NCBI GenBank assembly: GCA_030615745.1
Contig: JAUWYR010000046.1
Location: forward strand, 1 to 19,840
Origin: Candidatus Zixiibacteriota bacterium
GTDB taxonomy: Bacteria; Zixibacteria; MSB-5A5; SM23-73-2
Length of the DNA: 19,840 bases
Direction: 5' to 3'
Below are positions 1 through 6,741 of this stretch, in pieces. Below the pieces are notes generated by a model. That model was given only the letters and a program-made list of their open reading frames with translations, did no database searches and was not told where the DNA came from. Every line of letters begins with the position of its first letter. Position 1 is the first letter of the stretch. The position numbers and the translations under genes were made by a program.

Positions 1-588
1 ATCGGTATCGATCAAGAGATAAGTTTAAGCATCGCTTTGAAGCATATGACCGATAATGGATCCTGGTTTGTTAACAAGGATAAAGCCTTAACCCGGGTGC
101 AGATGTTTCTTAAAGAGCAAGAGATTGGTCATATCAAGACCGGAGTGCGTCGTCCCACCACCAAAGGCAAAGTAGAGAGGTTTCATCGCACCCTGAATGA
201 GGAGTTGATTAAGAAGTTTCGCTTCAAAGACTTAGAAGATGCCCAAAAAGCTTTTGAGGCTTATCGTTATTATTATAACTATCAAAGACCCCATCAGGCT
301 CTGGGCAATCTTCCTCCCCTGGCCGGGCAGGCTATCTCTCGATATAAGTTCGTGTCTCTTGATCGATTCCGACAACGAGAGTTTCCAGAACCACCTGTGC
401 CTATCTTCTATCCACAAGGAAGTTTACTAAGAAAAGTCCGGGGAAATGGCTGTATTTCTTTCAAGGGAAATGAAATCTATATATCCGAAATACTTAAAGG
501 TATTATGGTAAAAATAGAACAAAACAAAAATTGTTTGGAGATCTATTATGATAAAGACTTAGTCAAATGTGTTACCTATGTCAGTTGA
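1..588 (+). CDS. IS transposase, C-terminal part (integrase-core DDE family), 5' truncated by window edge
   Basis: The frame is open from base 1, so the start lies outside the window; TTG at 37 is not a credible start. The visible part is the second half of an rve integrase core, which catalyses strand transfer of an insertion sequence. The motif TDNGS carries the second catalytic Asp (residue 18 counted from base 1). KGKVERFHRTL carries the catalytic Glu (residue 59). The tail YNYQRPHQALGNLPPLAG is typical of IS481/IS3-like transposases. A further ~90 residues follow, rich in Lys/Ile, ending in a TGA stop. The first catalytic Asp and the DNA-binding domain would be upstream. No frameshift is seen, so the element may be intact. 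The exact IS family cannot be fixed without the N-terminus. The transposase identity is well supported by motifs; activity is not known. Confidence 0.9.
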   Translation: MGIDQEISLSIALKHMTDNGSWFVNKDKALTRVQMFLKEQEIGHIKTGVRRPTTKGKVERFHRTLNEELIKKFRFKDLEDAQKAFEAYRYYYNYQRPHQALGNLPPLAGQAISRYKFVSLDRFRQREFPEPPVPIFYPQGSLLRKVRGNGCISFKGNEIYISEILKGIMVKIEQNKNCLEIYYDKDLVKCVTYVS

Positions 589-616
589 TAGCTTTGTAAC
601 CTATCCTACTTGATAG
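571..616 (+). repeat. Imperfect direct repeats at the 3' end of the insertion sequence
   Basis: Two 21-nt units, 571-591 and 596-616, match at 16 of 21 positions; both have the form GT-N-ACCTAT...TTGATAG. The first overlaps the transposase stop codon and the second lies just beyond it. Repeated ACCTAT-type motifs at the edge of an IS481-like element suggest transposase-binding sites or the right end of the element, but the left end is outside the window, so the terminus cannot be defined. Confidence 0.45.
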
Positions 617-699
617 TACACTAAAGGTTTACACTCCAATGTTTGCACTCCAGTTTTGCTTTTAGTGGAATGTCCCAAAATAACAATTATATTTTAGCC

Positions 700-769
700 T
701 GTCTTTGCGAGGGGCGTAGCCCCGAAGCAATCTCAAGGGATTGCCACGCCCTTCGGGCTCGCAATGACA
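700..769 (+). repeat. MITE-like palindromic dispersed repeat, copy 1
   Basis: A 70-bp unit is bounded by near-perfect terminal inverted repeats: TGTCTTTGCGAG at 700-711 and CTCGCAATGACA at 758-769 (one mismatch). The interior holds GAAGCAATCTC and CAAGGGATTGCC. The reverse complement of this copy matches the repeat at 6496-6577 over most of its length. Sequences of this TGTCATTGCGAG...GCAATCTC type are scattered in many environmental bacterial genomes and behave like non-autonomous elements. It contains no ORF, and as RNA it would fold into a long hairpin. Confidence 0.8.
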
Positions 770-836
770 AATGATGTAACATTATTTACGAAACAATGTT
801 TTTGGGCTACTTTTTCAAAAACAAAAAAGAAAATAG

Positions 837-866
837 TTGACAGAAAGATTTTTTTACCTTTTTTAT
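837..866 (+). promoter_or_regulatory. Possible sigma70-like promoter for the zinc-ribbon gene
   Basis: A perfect -35 box TTGACA lies at 837-842. The best -10 candidate is TTTTAT at 861-866, 18 nt away, which is weak. It lies about 50 nt upstream of the zinc-ribbon start. The perfect -35 makes it worth noting; the poor -10 keeps confidence low. Confidence 0.35.
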
Positions 867-875
867 CTGTAAAAG

Positions 876-1142
876 GTGGGCGAAGCGAGAAATTTTAAAG
901 GGAGGTGAGGAAGGGTATGGAGAAAGGGTTTCCACAATGTCTGAAATGTAACACCGGTGTTCTTTTGCCTCTGTCCGACTATGGTCGCGACGGAGCAAGC
1001 ATTATGTATAAAGCCTGGGTGTGCAACAATCCTGAGTGTGGATTTTCCATTCGCATCGATAACGGCGAGGTGAGCTTCGGGAAAACAATTGGATATTCGA
1101 CAAAATAAAGTTTTTTAAAAGTTAATAAAACGCTTCGCCCAC
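876..1142. repeat. 12-bp inverted repeat flanking the zinc-ribbon gene
   Basis: GTGGGCGAAGCG at 876-887 is repeated as its exact reverse complement, CGCTTCGCCCAC, at 1131-1142. The two arms enclose the small gene at 917-1108 with its ribosome binding site. The arms are G/C-rich in A/T-rich surroundings. They could be the ends of a small mobile cassette, or two copies of a short dispersed repeat. In an mRNA they could pair around the whole gene. Confidence 0.6.
917..1108 (+). CDS. Small zinc-ribbon protein of unknown function (63 aa)
   Basis: ATG at 917 is chosen because GGAGGTGA (901-908) sits 8 nt upstream; a GTG at 905 would lie inside that Shine-Dalgarno sequence. The protein has two Cys pairs, CLKC near residues 8-11 and CNNPEC near residues 32-37, about 20 residues apart, followed by GFSIRIDNGEV. 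This is a four-cysteine zinc-ribbon layout. Such small ribbons bind one Zn2+ and often contact nucleic acid or other proteins, but nothing here names a target. No signal peptide or membrane segment is seen, so it is probably cytoplasmic. It is bracketed by a 12-bp inverted repeat and lies 74 nt upstream of the YbbR-domain gene, possibly in one transcript. The coding call is good; the function is unknown. Confidence 0.8.
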   Translation: MEKGFPQCLKCNTGVLLPLSDYGRDGASIMYKAWVCNNPECGFSIRIDNGEVSFGKTIGYSTK

Positions 1143-1156
1143 AAAAAATTTTCAAA

Positions 1157-1182
1157 GATCAAGAGATCGGAGACCAAGAGAT
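1157..1182 (+). repeat. Short tandem repeat (15-nt period) at the YbbR gene start
   Basis: GATCAAGAGAT (1157-1167) recurs as GACCAAGAGAT (1172-1182), directly before the ATG at 1183. The second unit fills the space between the ribosome binding site GGAGA (1169-1173) and the start codon. It may be chance. Confidence 0.3.
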
Positions 1183-2103
1183 ATGTGGTCCGTTATTTTC
1201 AAAAATTTCCCCCTGAAATTGGGAGCTTTATTTTTAGCCTTGCTTCTATGGTTTCACGCCACAACTAACCAGACCTACGAATACAGATTTCATTACCCTC
1301 TAAAGATTATAGGCCTTCCTGAAAATTTAGTCTTGGCAGAAAAAATTCCCTCTTTTGCGGAGGTTCTGATTCAGGGTAAAGGAAAACAACTCATCCGGCT
1401 TTTTTTCACCAAAAAAAACGAAATAAAAATCGATGCCTCAGACTTCAGAGCTAAAAAGATAAATTATAAACTTTCCTTAGAACAGATAGACCTTCCAAAA
1501 GAGGAGGGGTTGGCCATAAAAGAGATTGTCCATCCAAAAAATCTAAATTTAAAAATCGATTATCTTGTGAAAAAGAAAGTTAAGGTTATCCCCCAAGTTG
1601 AGATAAAAATAGACCCAGATTATCTTCAAAAAGAAAAGATAAAAATTGAGCCAAAAGAGGTGACGATTTCAGGTCCGAGAAGATTTGTCAGATTGATAAA
1701 TTCGATCTCCACTGGAAAAAAAGTTTTTTCAAATCTGAAAGAATCACTTAAAGAGGAAATAAGTTTGATTTCTCCTGAGGATTATAATGTTAAATACTTT
1801 CCAGAAGCAGTCACTTTATGGGTCAATGTAGAAAAAGGGGTTAAAAGGGAATTTAATAACATATTTTTGGATTTAGTTGGAATTCCAAAAGGCAAAAAAG
1901 TAGAAGTTGAGCCTGAAAAGATTAATCTTACTCTATTAGGAGAAGAAGATGTGATCGATAATCTGAATTCAGAGGAGATAAAAGTTACTTTAGATCTCAA
2001 AGGGATTGTGGGAAGGAAAAAACTCGCACCCAAAATTCATCTCCCAGAAGAAGTTAAATTGATAAACTTTTCTCCGGATTCTTTTTTGGTTGAGATAAAA
2101 TAA
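1183..2103 (+). CDS. YbbR-domain membrane protein (CdaR-like)
   Basis: The 306-aa protein begins with a single membrane segment, about residues 10-27 (LKLGALFLALLLWF), then HATTNQTYEYRFHYPLKIIGLPENLVL, the usual opening of a YbbR protein. About three YbbR-type beta-rich repeats follow (roughly 30-115, 125-205 and 210-300), each with a PxxVxIxG-like edge, such as PKEVTISGPRRFV. YbbR proteins are anchored with the repeats outside the cytoplasm; in Firmicutes CdaR regulates the diadenylate cyclase CdaA. Start ATG 1183 has GGAGA nine nt upstream. No cdaA gene lies in the ~1.2 kb upstream, and tsaD follows after 5 nt, so these two genes are probably translated from one message. Lys/Glu richness is high. 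The family call is firm; the role in c-di-AMP signalling is not shown. Confidence 0.88.
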   Translation: MWSVIFKNFPLKLGALFLALLLWFHATTNQTYEYRFHYPLKIIGLPENLVLAEKIPSFAEVLIQGKGKQLIRLFFTKKNEIKIDASDFRAKKINYKLSLEQIDLPKEEGLAIKEIVHPKNLNLKIDYLVKKKVKVIPQVEIKIDPDYLQKEKIKIEPKEVTISGPRRFVRLINSISTGKKVFSNLKESLKEEISLISPEDYNVKYFPEAVTLWVNVEKGVKREFNNIFLDLVGIPKGKKVEVEPEKINLTLLGEEDVIDNLNSEEIKVTLDLKGIVGRKKLAPKIHLPEEVKLINFSPDSFLVEIK

Positions 2104-2108
2104 AATCT

Positions 2109-3107
2109 ATGTTAGTATTAGGAATAGAAACGTCCTGCGATGAGACTGCAGCCTCAGTAGTTAAGGATGGTAAAAAAATCTTATCCAATATCATCTATTC
2201 TCAGCTTGTTCATGAAAAGTATGGTGGGGTTGTTCCTGAGCTTGCGTCAAGGGAGCATATAAGAACCATTATTCCCATAGTTCAGTCCGCATTGAAAAAA
2301 GCTAAAGTTTCCAAAAAACAAATTGAAGGGATTGCTGTTACCTATGGTCCAGGGCTTGTTGGTTCACTTTTGATAGGTCTATCATTTGCCAAAGCCCTGT
2401 CCTATTCATTGGGAATTCCTTTTTTAGGTATAAATCATCTGGAGGGACACATATTTTCAATTTTTTTGGAACATCCAAGATTAAAGCCTCCTTTTATCTG
2501 CCTTATTGTTTCTGGGGGGCACTCTGAACTGATTTTGGTAAAAAACAAGGGAGATTATCATATCCTGGGAAGAACAAAGGATGATGCTGCTGGTGAGGCT
2601 TTCGATAAGGTAGCAAAGCTTTTGAATATCGGATATCCAGGTGGTCCTGCAATCGATAAGCTTTCCCAGAAAGGGAATCGGAACTTTTTCAGATTCCCTC
2701 GAGCTTTTTTAAAAGGTAGTTTCGATTTCAGTTTCAGTGGGCTTAAGACAGCAGTTGCCTTATATGTATCAAAAAGATTATCTCAAAATTCTGATTTTCC
2801 TACCACAGATATTGCTGCCTCTTTTCAGGAGGCGGTTGTGGATGTTCTGGTCGAGAAAACAATTAAGGCTGCCTTGTCGGAGAATGTTAAAAAAATAGCC
2901 TGTGTGGGTGGTGTGGCAAGAAATTCCCGGTTAAGAAAAGAATTTAAAAAAAGATGTAAAGATAAAAATTTGAAAGTCTTTTTCCCCTCCTCTATTCTCT
3001 GCACAGACAATGCGGTAATGATAGCTGCTTGTGGGGATTTTCATCTTCGGCGGGGTGAAAGATCAAGCCTCGATTTAAACGCAGTTCCATACGCTGAGCT
3101 TATTTAA
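2109..3107 (+). CDS. tsaD: tRNA N6-adenosine threonylcarbamoyltransferase
   Basis: TsaD (formerly Gcp/YgjD) transfers the threonylcarbamoyl group from threonylcarbamoyl-AMP to A37 of ANN-decoding tRNAs, working with TsaB and TsaE. At 332 aa it is full length for the bacterial family. It opens with LGIETSCDETAASVV and has VPELASREH, TYGPGLVGSLLIG, the metal-binding His pair in NHLEGH (H110, H114), LIVSGGHSE, GEAFDKVAKLL, GYPGGPAID, FSFSGLKTA, VGGVARNS and the late Asp ligand in CTDNAV (D300). All are family signatures and none is missing. It starts 5 nt after the YbbR stop with only a weak ribosome binding site, so translation is probably coupled. The tsaB and tsaE partners are not in this window. 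An essential cytoplasmic housekeeping gene. Confidence 0.97.
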   Translation: MLVLGIETSCDETAASVVKDGKKILSNIIYSQLVHEKYGGVVPELASREHIRTIIPIVQSALKKAKVSKKQIEGIAVTYGPGLVGSLLIGLSFAKALSYSLGIPFLGINHLEGHIFSIFLEHPRLKPPFICLIVSGGHSELILVKNKGDYHILGRTKDDAAGEAFDKVAKLLNIGYPGGPAIDKLSQKGNRNFFRFPRAFLKGSFDFSFSGLKTAVALYVSKRLSQNSDFPTTDIAASFQEAVVDVLVEKTIKAALSENVKKIACVGGVARNSRLRKEFKKRCKDKNLKVFFPSSILCTDNAVMIAACGDFHLRRGERSSLDLNAVPYAELI

Positions 3108-3113
3108 ACCTCA

Positions 3114-3240
3114 TTTTAACTCTGTTGGAGTGCTGGGTCTGTCCGTCCCGGACTTACGCCCATATGGGCGGCTACCACTTTAAAACATGGTTTTCACGTA
3201 GCTTGACGTGGGCATACCAATTAATGTTCTTTTAACTCTG
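3114..3240 (+). repeat. 11-bp direct repeat flanking a ~105-bp segment after tsaD
   Basis: TTTTAACTCTG occurs at 3114-3124 and again at 3230-3240. The enclosed segment is visibly richer in G/C and palindromes than its flanks. This looks like a target duplication around a small insertion, or the residue of a slippage duplication. No transposase is present. Confidence 0.4.
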
Positions 3241-3270
3241 ACTTACAGCTGGCAGGGCTAAATGCCCTGC
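3141..3270. repeat. Cluster of five short inverted repeats downstream of tsaD
   Basis: Five hairpins follow one another: GTCC/GGAC (3141-3153), the perfect palindrome CGCCCATATGGGCG (3157-3170), AAAAC/GTTTT around ATG (3182-3194), CACGT/ACGTG around AGCTTG (3195-3210), and GCAGGGC/GCCCTGC around TAAAT (3252-3270). None is followed by a T-run, so this is not a standard intrinsic terminator, though it may stabilise or end the tsaD message. The segment beginning GGAGTGCTG (3127) shares that word and a GCAGGGC-type hairpin with 11601-11624, suggesting dispersed repeat material. Confidence 0.5.
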
Positions 3271-3500
3271 TCTATGATAAAAAGGATATCTGGTAGGTAA
3301 AGCACTCTGAACCACCTACATCTCTGAACAATAAGCCTGAAAATTTTAATAAAAATCAACCCTTTGCTTTTGAGGCTCATTTTTCGTTAAAACACTTTTG
3401 AATTCAAATTTTATCAAGATAGTCTAAATGAAGTCGATAAATAAAAAAGGCTAATCTAAATGCTTAAAAAGAAACAAAAAAGATAAAAAAGGAGCAAAAG
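3271..3500. other. Non-coding, A/T-rich region upstream of the kinase gene
   Basis: No gene is supported. The only local structure seen is the 12-bp palindrome TTTGAATTCAAA at 3397-3408, a possible regulator site. The kinase reading frame is open from 3468 (the stop TAA is at 3465-3467), and its Shine-Dalgarno sequence AAAAAGGAG ends at 3494. Confidence 0.5.
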
Positions 3501-6461
3501 CTGAAGGATAAATTCTTTTTAAATTTTTTCAATTCATTAGAAGAGGAAATCTTAATTATAGATAAGGACTACAAGGTAATTGAGGTTAATTTGCGGTTTT
3601 TAAAGAGAAGAAAATTATTTAGGGAACAAGTCATAGATAAATATTGCTATGAAGTTTTCCATAGTCTCTGTTCTCCCTGTGATTTTCCTGATGAAATTTG
3701 TCCTTTAAAGGAGGTATTAAAAACCTCTCAGACAGTAAGGGCAATCCATTTTCAAAAGAGCCAAAAAAGCGATAGGGAAAGATACACCGAGATCACAGCA
3801 TCCCCGATTAAAGATGAAAAAGGGTCTATAAAAGAAATAGCTGTGATTATAAAAGATGTGACTGAGAAGAAGAAAACTTTGGAGCAGATCAAATATTTAA
3901 AAGATTTCAACCAGGAGATCGTGGATAAACTTCCTATTGGACTGGTGAGGTTGGATGATAAGGGGACAATCATCTATGAAAATCCAAAGATGAAAGAGAT
4001 CTTGGGTGTAAGAGAAGGTAAGAAGCCCAAAGGTATTGGTCAGAAGATAACTGAAATCCCAAATGTGGTTCAGACCGGAATTGTCAAAACATTGATAAGA
4101 TTGCTTTCAGGAGAACCTTTTGGGGATTTAGTTCTCCCATACACCTCTTTGGAGGGTAAAAAGGCTATCCTCTCTGTTTCTGGTGTTCCATTATTTGAGA
4201 AAGATGGGAAGGCAAATGGGGCTTTGCTTTTAATTGAGGATATAAGTGAGCAGAAAAAAGCTGGAACCGAGCTTTTAAGAAGGAATAAGGAGCTTTTAGC
4301 TCTAAACATAATATCAACAGTGACCGCTCAATCTCTTGATTTAGAGGAGTGCCTCAAAAATACTCTGGATAGAGTCCTGGAGATAATGGAAGGTGATTGC
4401 GGTGGTATATATCTTTTAGATGATAGGAAACTTGAGCTGAGTTTAGCGGTCAAAAAGAACATAAGTTCATCTCTGGTTAAAAAAAGTCTCAAATTAGGAG
4501 AGGGAATCTGTGGAGAAATTGCCAAATCTGGCAATCCGAGGTTGATTCGGGAAATAAAAGGTGTTTATAAGAGTTTTGCTCTGGAGATAAAAGGAAAAAA
4601 GCTTTGTTCTTTTATGGGTGTGCCTCTAAAATCAAAAAATGAGGTATTAGGAGTTCTTTTTGTTGCATTCAAAAAAATCAAAGACTTTGGGCAAAAGGAG
4701 CTCGACCTTTTGACTAATATTGGAAATCACATTGGAATCGCAGTTGAGAATGTCAGGCTTTACAAAGAGGCAGAGAACTGGATTTCCCAGCTGGATACCA
4801 TTCGGAAAATTACAAACAGGTTAAACAAGATCAGCAATGTCAGAACCATTGCTTCCTCAATCGCTGAGGAGATCAGGAAGGTAATTGAGTTTGATAACTG
4901 CAGGGTATTTTTATTAGATGAATCTGGTCAGAATCTCATCCCGGTCACCTTTGGGAGTGAGGTGGAGGAATATAGAGGAGAGACTGAAGAGCTTTTGAGA
5001 ATGAAGCTGGGAGAGGGGATAACTGGCTGGGTAGCTGAGAGCGGAGTTGGAAAAGTTATCGATGATGTTGAAAGACACCCTAAGGCAAGACACATTCCTG
5101 GCACCCCTTTTATAGATGAGTCGATGGTAGCTGTTCCTATGATATACGAGGAAAAGGTAAGAGGAGTAATCACATTATCAAAGTTGGGGCTCAAACAGTT
5201 TAACCATAGTCACTTAGGACTTTTAAACATCTTAGCCAACGAAGCTATTGGGGCGGTTGAGAATGCAAAACTTTTTGAAGATTTAAAAAGAGCCTATTCA
5301 AAACTTAAAACCACCCAGGACCAGCTAATCCAGTCTGAGAAATTAAACGCCTTAGGTGAGATGGCAGGTGGAGTGGCTCATGATTTTAACAATGTCTTGG
5401 GTGCTATCTTGGGTAGAGCACAACTTATGCAGTTGAGTGCTTCTGATCCTAAGATAAAAAAGGGGCTTTCCCTTATAGAGCAGGCAGCTGTGGATGGGGC
5501 GGAGACTGTTAGGAGAATTCAGGAATTCACCAGGGTTAGAACAGATGAGGCATTTGTGAGAGTAAATATAAATGAAATAATTAAGCAATCTGTTGAGATG
5601 ACCAAGCACAAATGGAAAGATCAAGCACAGGAAAAAGGAATAGTAATTGAGATAAAAACAGACCTTGGAAAACTTGATCCAATTGTAGCAGGAAATCCAT
5701 CTGAACTCAGGGAGACTTTCACCAATATAATTTTTAATGCCATAGATTTTATGCCCAAAGGGGGGAGAATTAAAATCTCCACTAAAAGGAAAGGCAACTC
5801 TGTCCTTTTATCCTTTGCTGATACCGGAGTAGGGATGTCTGAAGCGGTTAAAAGAAAGGTTTTTGATCCTTTCTTCACCACCAAGGGACCTAAAGGGACC
5901 GGTTTGGGAATGAGCGTGGCTTATGGTATTATAATTCGCCATGGGGGTAAAATTTATCTGGAAAGCGAGGAAGGGAAAGGAACCACTTTCTACATTCAAA
6001 TTCCTATAAAAAAACTCCTATCCACTACTTCTCAAAAGGAAAGCATTGCCCTTCCACCACAAAAAGCCAAAATTCTTATAATAGATGATGAGCCTGCGAT
6101 AATTGACCTTTTAAAGGAGATTTTCGAGCTTCACGATCAAGAAGTCGCAACTGCACTCGGAGGTAAGGAAGGAATTGAGAAATTTAAAAAAGAGAGTTTC
6201 GATGTTGTTTTCACCGACCTATCCATGCCTGAGATGTCGGGATGGGAAGTGGTGAGAGTCCTAAAAGAGCTTGACCCACATGCTATTATGGTGATGATCA
6301 CTGGCTGGGGAACTCAAATCAACCCAGAAAGATTAGAGGAGGAAGGTATCGATCTGATTGTGGCAAAGCCTTTTGAAGTTAAAAAGGTTCTTGAGACTGT
6401 ATCAAAAGGCATTAAATTAAAAAAGGAAAAATTAAAAGAAAAAAATCTCAGCCAGGTTTGA
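3501..6461 (+). CDS. Hybrid sensor histidine kinase, PAS-PAS-GAF-GAF-HisKA-HATPase-REC
   Basis: A soluble sensor kinase of about 986 aa. TTG at 3591 would cut the first PAS domain, whose opening FNSLEEEILIIDKDYKVIE is encoded upstream in the same frame. The best start is the rare codon CTG 3501, with AAAAAGGAG ending 6 nt before it; no ATG, GTG or TTG lies upstream in frame. Counted from 3501: PAS1 ~6-130 with a C-x7-C-x2-C-x6-C cluster (C49, C57, C60, C67), PAS2 ~133-255, GAF1 ~262-420, GAF2 ~428-590, HisKA with GEMAGGVAHDFNN (phospho-accepting H627), HATPase with N746, DTGVGM and GTGLGM, and a receiver with IIDDE and phospho-acceptor D906 in VFTDLSMPEMSG. No membrane segment is seen, so it senses cytoplasmic cues. 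No partner regulator, HPt protein or output gene is adjacent. Ligands are unknown. Confidence 0.92.
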   Translation: MKDKFFLNFFNSLEEEILIIDKDYKVIEVNLRFLKRRKLFREQVIDKYCYEVFHSLCSPCDFPDEICPLKEVLKTSQTVRAIHFQKSQKSDRERYTEITASPIKDEKGSIKEIAVIIKDVTEKKKTLEQIKYLKDFNQEIVDKLPIGLVRLDDKGTIIYENPKMKEILGVREGKKPKGIGQKITEIPNVVQTGIVKTLIRLLSGEPFGDLVLPYTSLEGKKAILSVSGVPLFEKDGKANGALLLIEDISEQKKAGTELLRRNKELLALNIISTVTAQSLDLEECLKNTLDRVLEIMEGDCGGIYLLDDRKLELSLAVKKNISSSLVKKSLKLGEGICGEIAKSGNPRLIREIKGVYKSFALEIKGKKLCSFMGVPLKSKNEVLGVLFVAFKKIKDFGQKELDLLTNIGNHIGIAVENVRLYKEAENWISQLDTIRKITNRLNKISNVRTIASSIAEEIRKVIEFDNCRVFLLDESGQNLIPVTFGSEVEEYRGETEELLRMKLGEGITGWVAESGVGKVIDDVERHPKARHIPGTPFIDESMVAVPMIYEEKVRGVITLSKLGLKQFNHSHLGLLNILANEAIGAVENAKLFEDLKRAYSKLKTTQDQLIQSEKLNALGEMAGGVAHDFNNVLGAILGRAQLMQLSASDPKIKKGLSLIEQAAVDGAETVRRIQEFTRVRTDEAFVRVNINEIIKQSVEMTKHKWKDQAQEKGIVIEIKTDLGKLDPIVAGNPSELRETFTNIIFNAIDFMPKGGRIKISTKRKGNSVLLSFADTGVGMSEAVKRKVFDPFFTTKGPKGTGLGMSVAYGIIIRHGGKIYLESEEGKGTTFYIQIPIKKLLSTTSQKESIALPPQKAKILIIDDEPAIIDLLKEIFELHDQEVATALGGKEGIEKFKKESFDVVFTDLSMPEMSGWEVVRVLKELDPHAIMVMITGWGTQINPERLEEEGIDLIVAKPFEVKKVLETVSKGIKLKKEKLKEKNLSQV

Positions 6462-6495
6462 ATTTACAAAGAGAGCTCTGAAAAAGTATGTTTTT

Positions 6496-6577
6496 TGTCA
6501 TTGCGAGCCCAAAGGGCGTGGTAATCCCTTGAGATTGCTTCGTTGTCCCGCCAAAGACGGGACTCCTCGCAATGACA
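6496..6577 (-). repeat. MITE-like palindromic dispersed repeat, copy 2 (inverted relative to copy 1)
   Basis: An 82-bp unit has perfect 12-bp terminal inverted repeats: TGTCATTGCGAG (6496-6507) and CTCGCAATGACA (6566-6577). It shares AAGGGCGTGG, AATCCCTTGAGATTGCTTCG and other blocks with the reverse complement of 700-769. It is about 12 bp longer, with an extra internal hairpin, GTCCCG/CGGGAC (6545-6562). It sits 34 nt after the kinase stop and may also fold as the end of that transcript. Confidence 0.82.
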
Positions 6578-6664
6578 GAGCGTTGATAATATGAGTTTTT
6601 CAGAGACCAAACAAAAACCTTTTTTTTCCTAAATTATTAATAAATATTTCTCAATATTTCAGAT

Positions 6665-6706
6665 TTGTCAATTTACTATTGACAATTTTCTTTTTTAAAA
6701 TAAAAT
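6665..6706 (+). promoter_or_regulatory. Promoter with an operator-like palindrome for the transglutaminase pair
   Basis: The -35 box TTGACA (6679-6684) and a -10 box TAAAAT (6701-6706) are 16 nt apart, about 35 nt upstream of the ATG at 6742. The -35 box lies inside a perfect 8-bp inverted repeat, TTGTCAAT/ATTGACAA (6665-6672 and 6678-6685, 5-nt spacer). A repressor binding this palindrome would block the -35 box; that part is inference. Confidence 0.55.
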
Positions 6707-6741
6707 AATCTTTTAGAGAATATTTAAAAAAGTAATTCGAG

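Larger units (their letters stand above)
617..916. other. Intergenic region between the insertion sequence and the zinc-ribbon gene
   Basis: No protein-coding gene is supported here. The stretch holds a weak inverted repeat (CACTAAA at 619-625 with TTTAGTG at 661-667), the MITE-like repeat at 700-769, a possible promoter at 837-866, the left arm of a 12-bp inverted repeat at 876-887 and a strong Shine-Dalgarno sequence, GGAGGTGA, at 901-908. The short antisense frame across it shows no recognisable protein. Confidence 0.6.

Noticed and set aside
9-20. The word GATCAAGAGAT recurring near positions 9, 1157 and 7447
   Set aside because: Two of the three sites lie inside coding sequence with different contexts; a short purine-rich word of this kind is likely to recur by chance.
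3252-3270. Intrinsic terminator for tsaD
   Set aside because: The hairpin is good, but it lies about 145 nt after the stop and is followed by TCTATGATAA rather than a T-run.
5352-5624. A 90-aa antisense frame inside the kinase gene, and similar antisense frames elsewhere
   Set aside because: These lie opposite strongly conserved domains; their length is expected by chance and no motif or ribosome binding site supports them.
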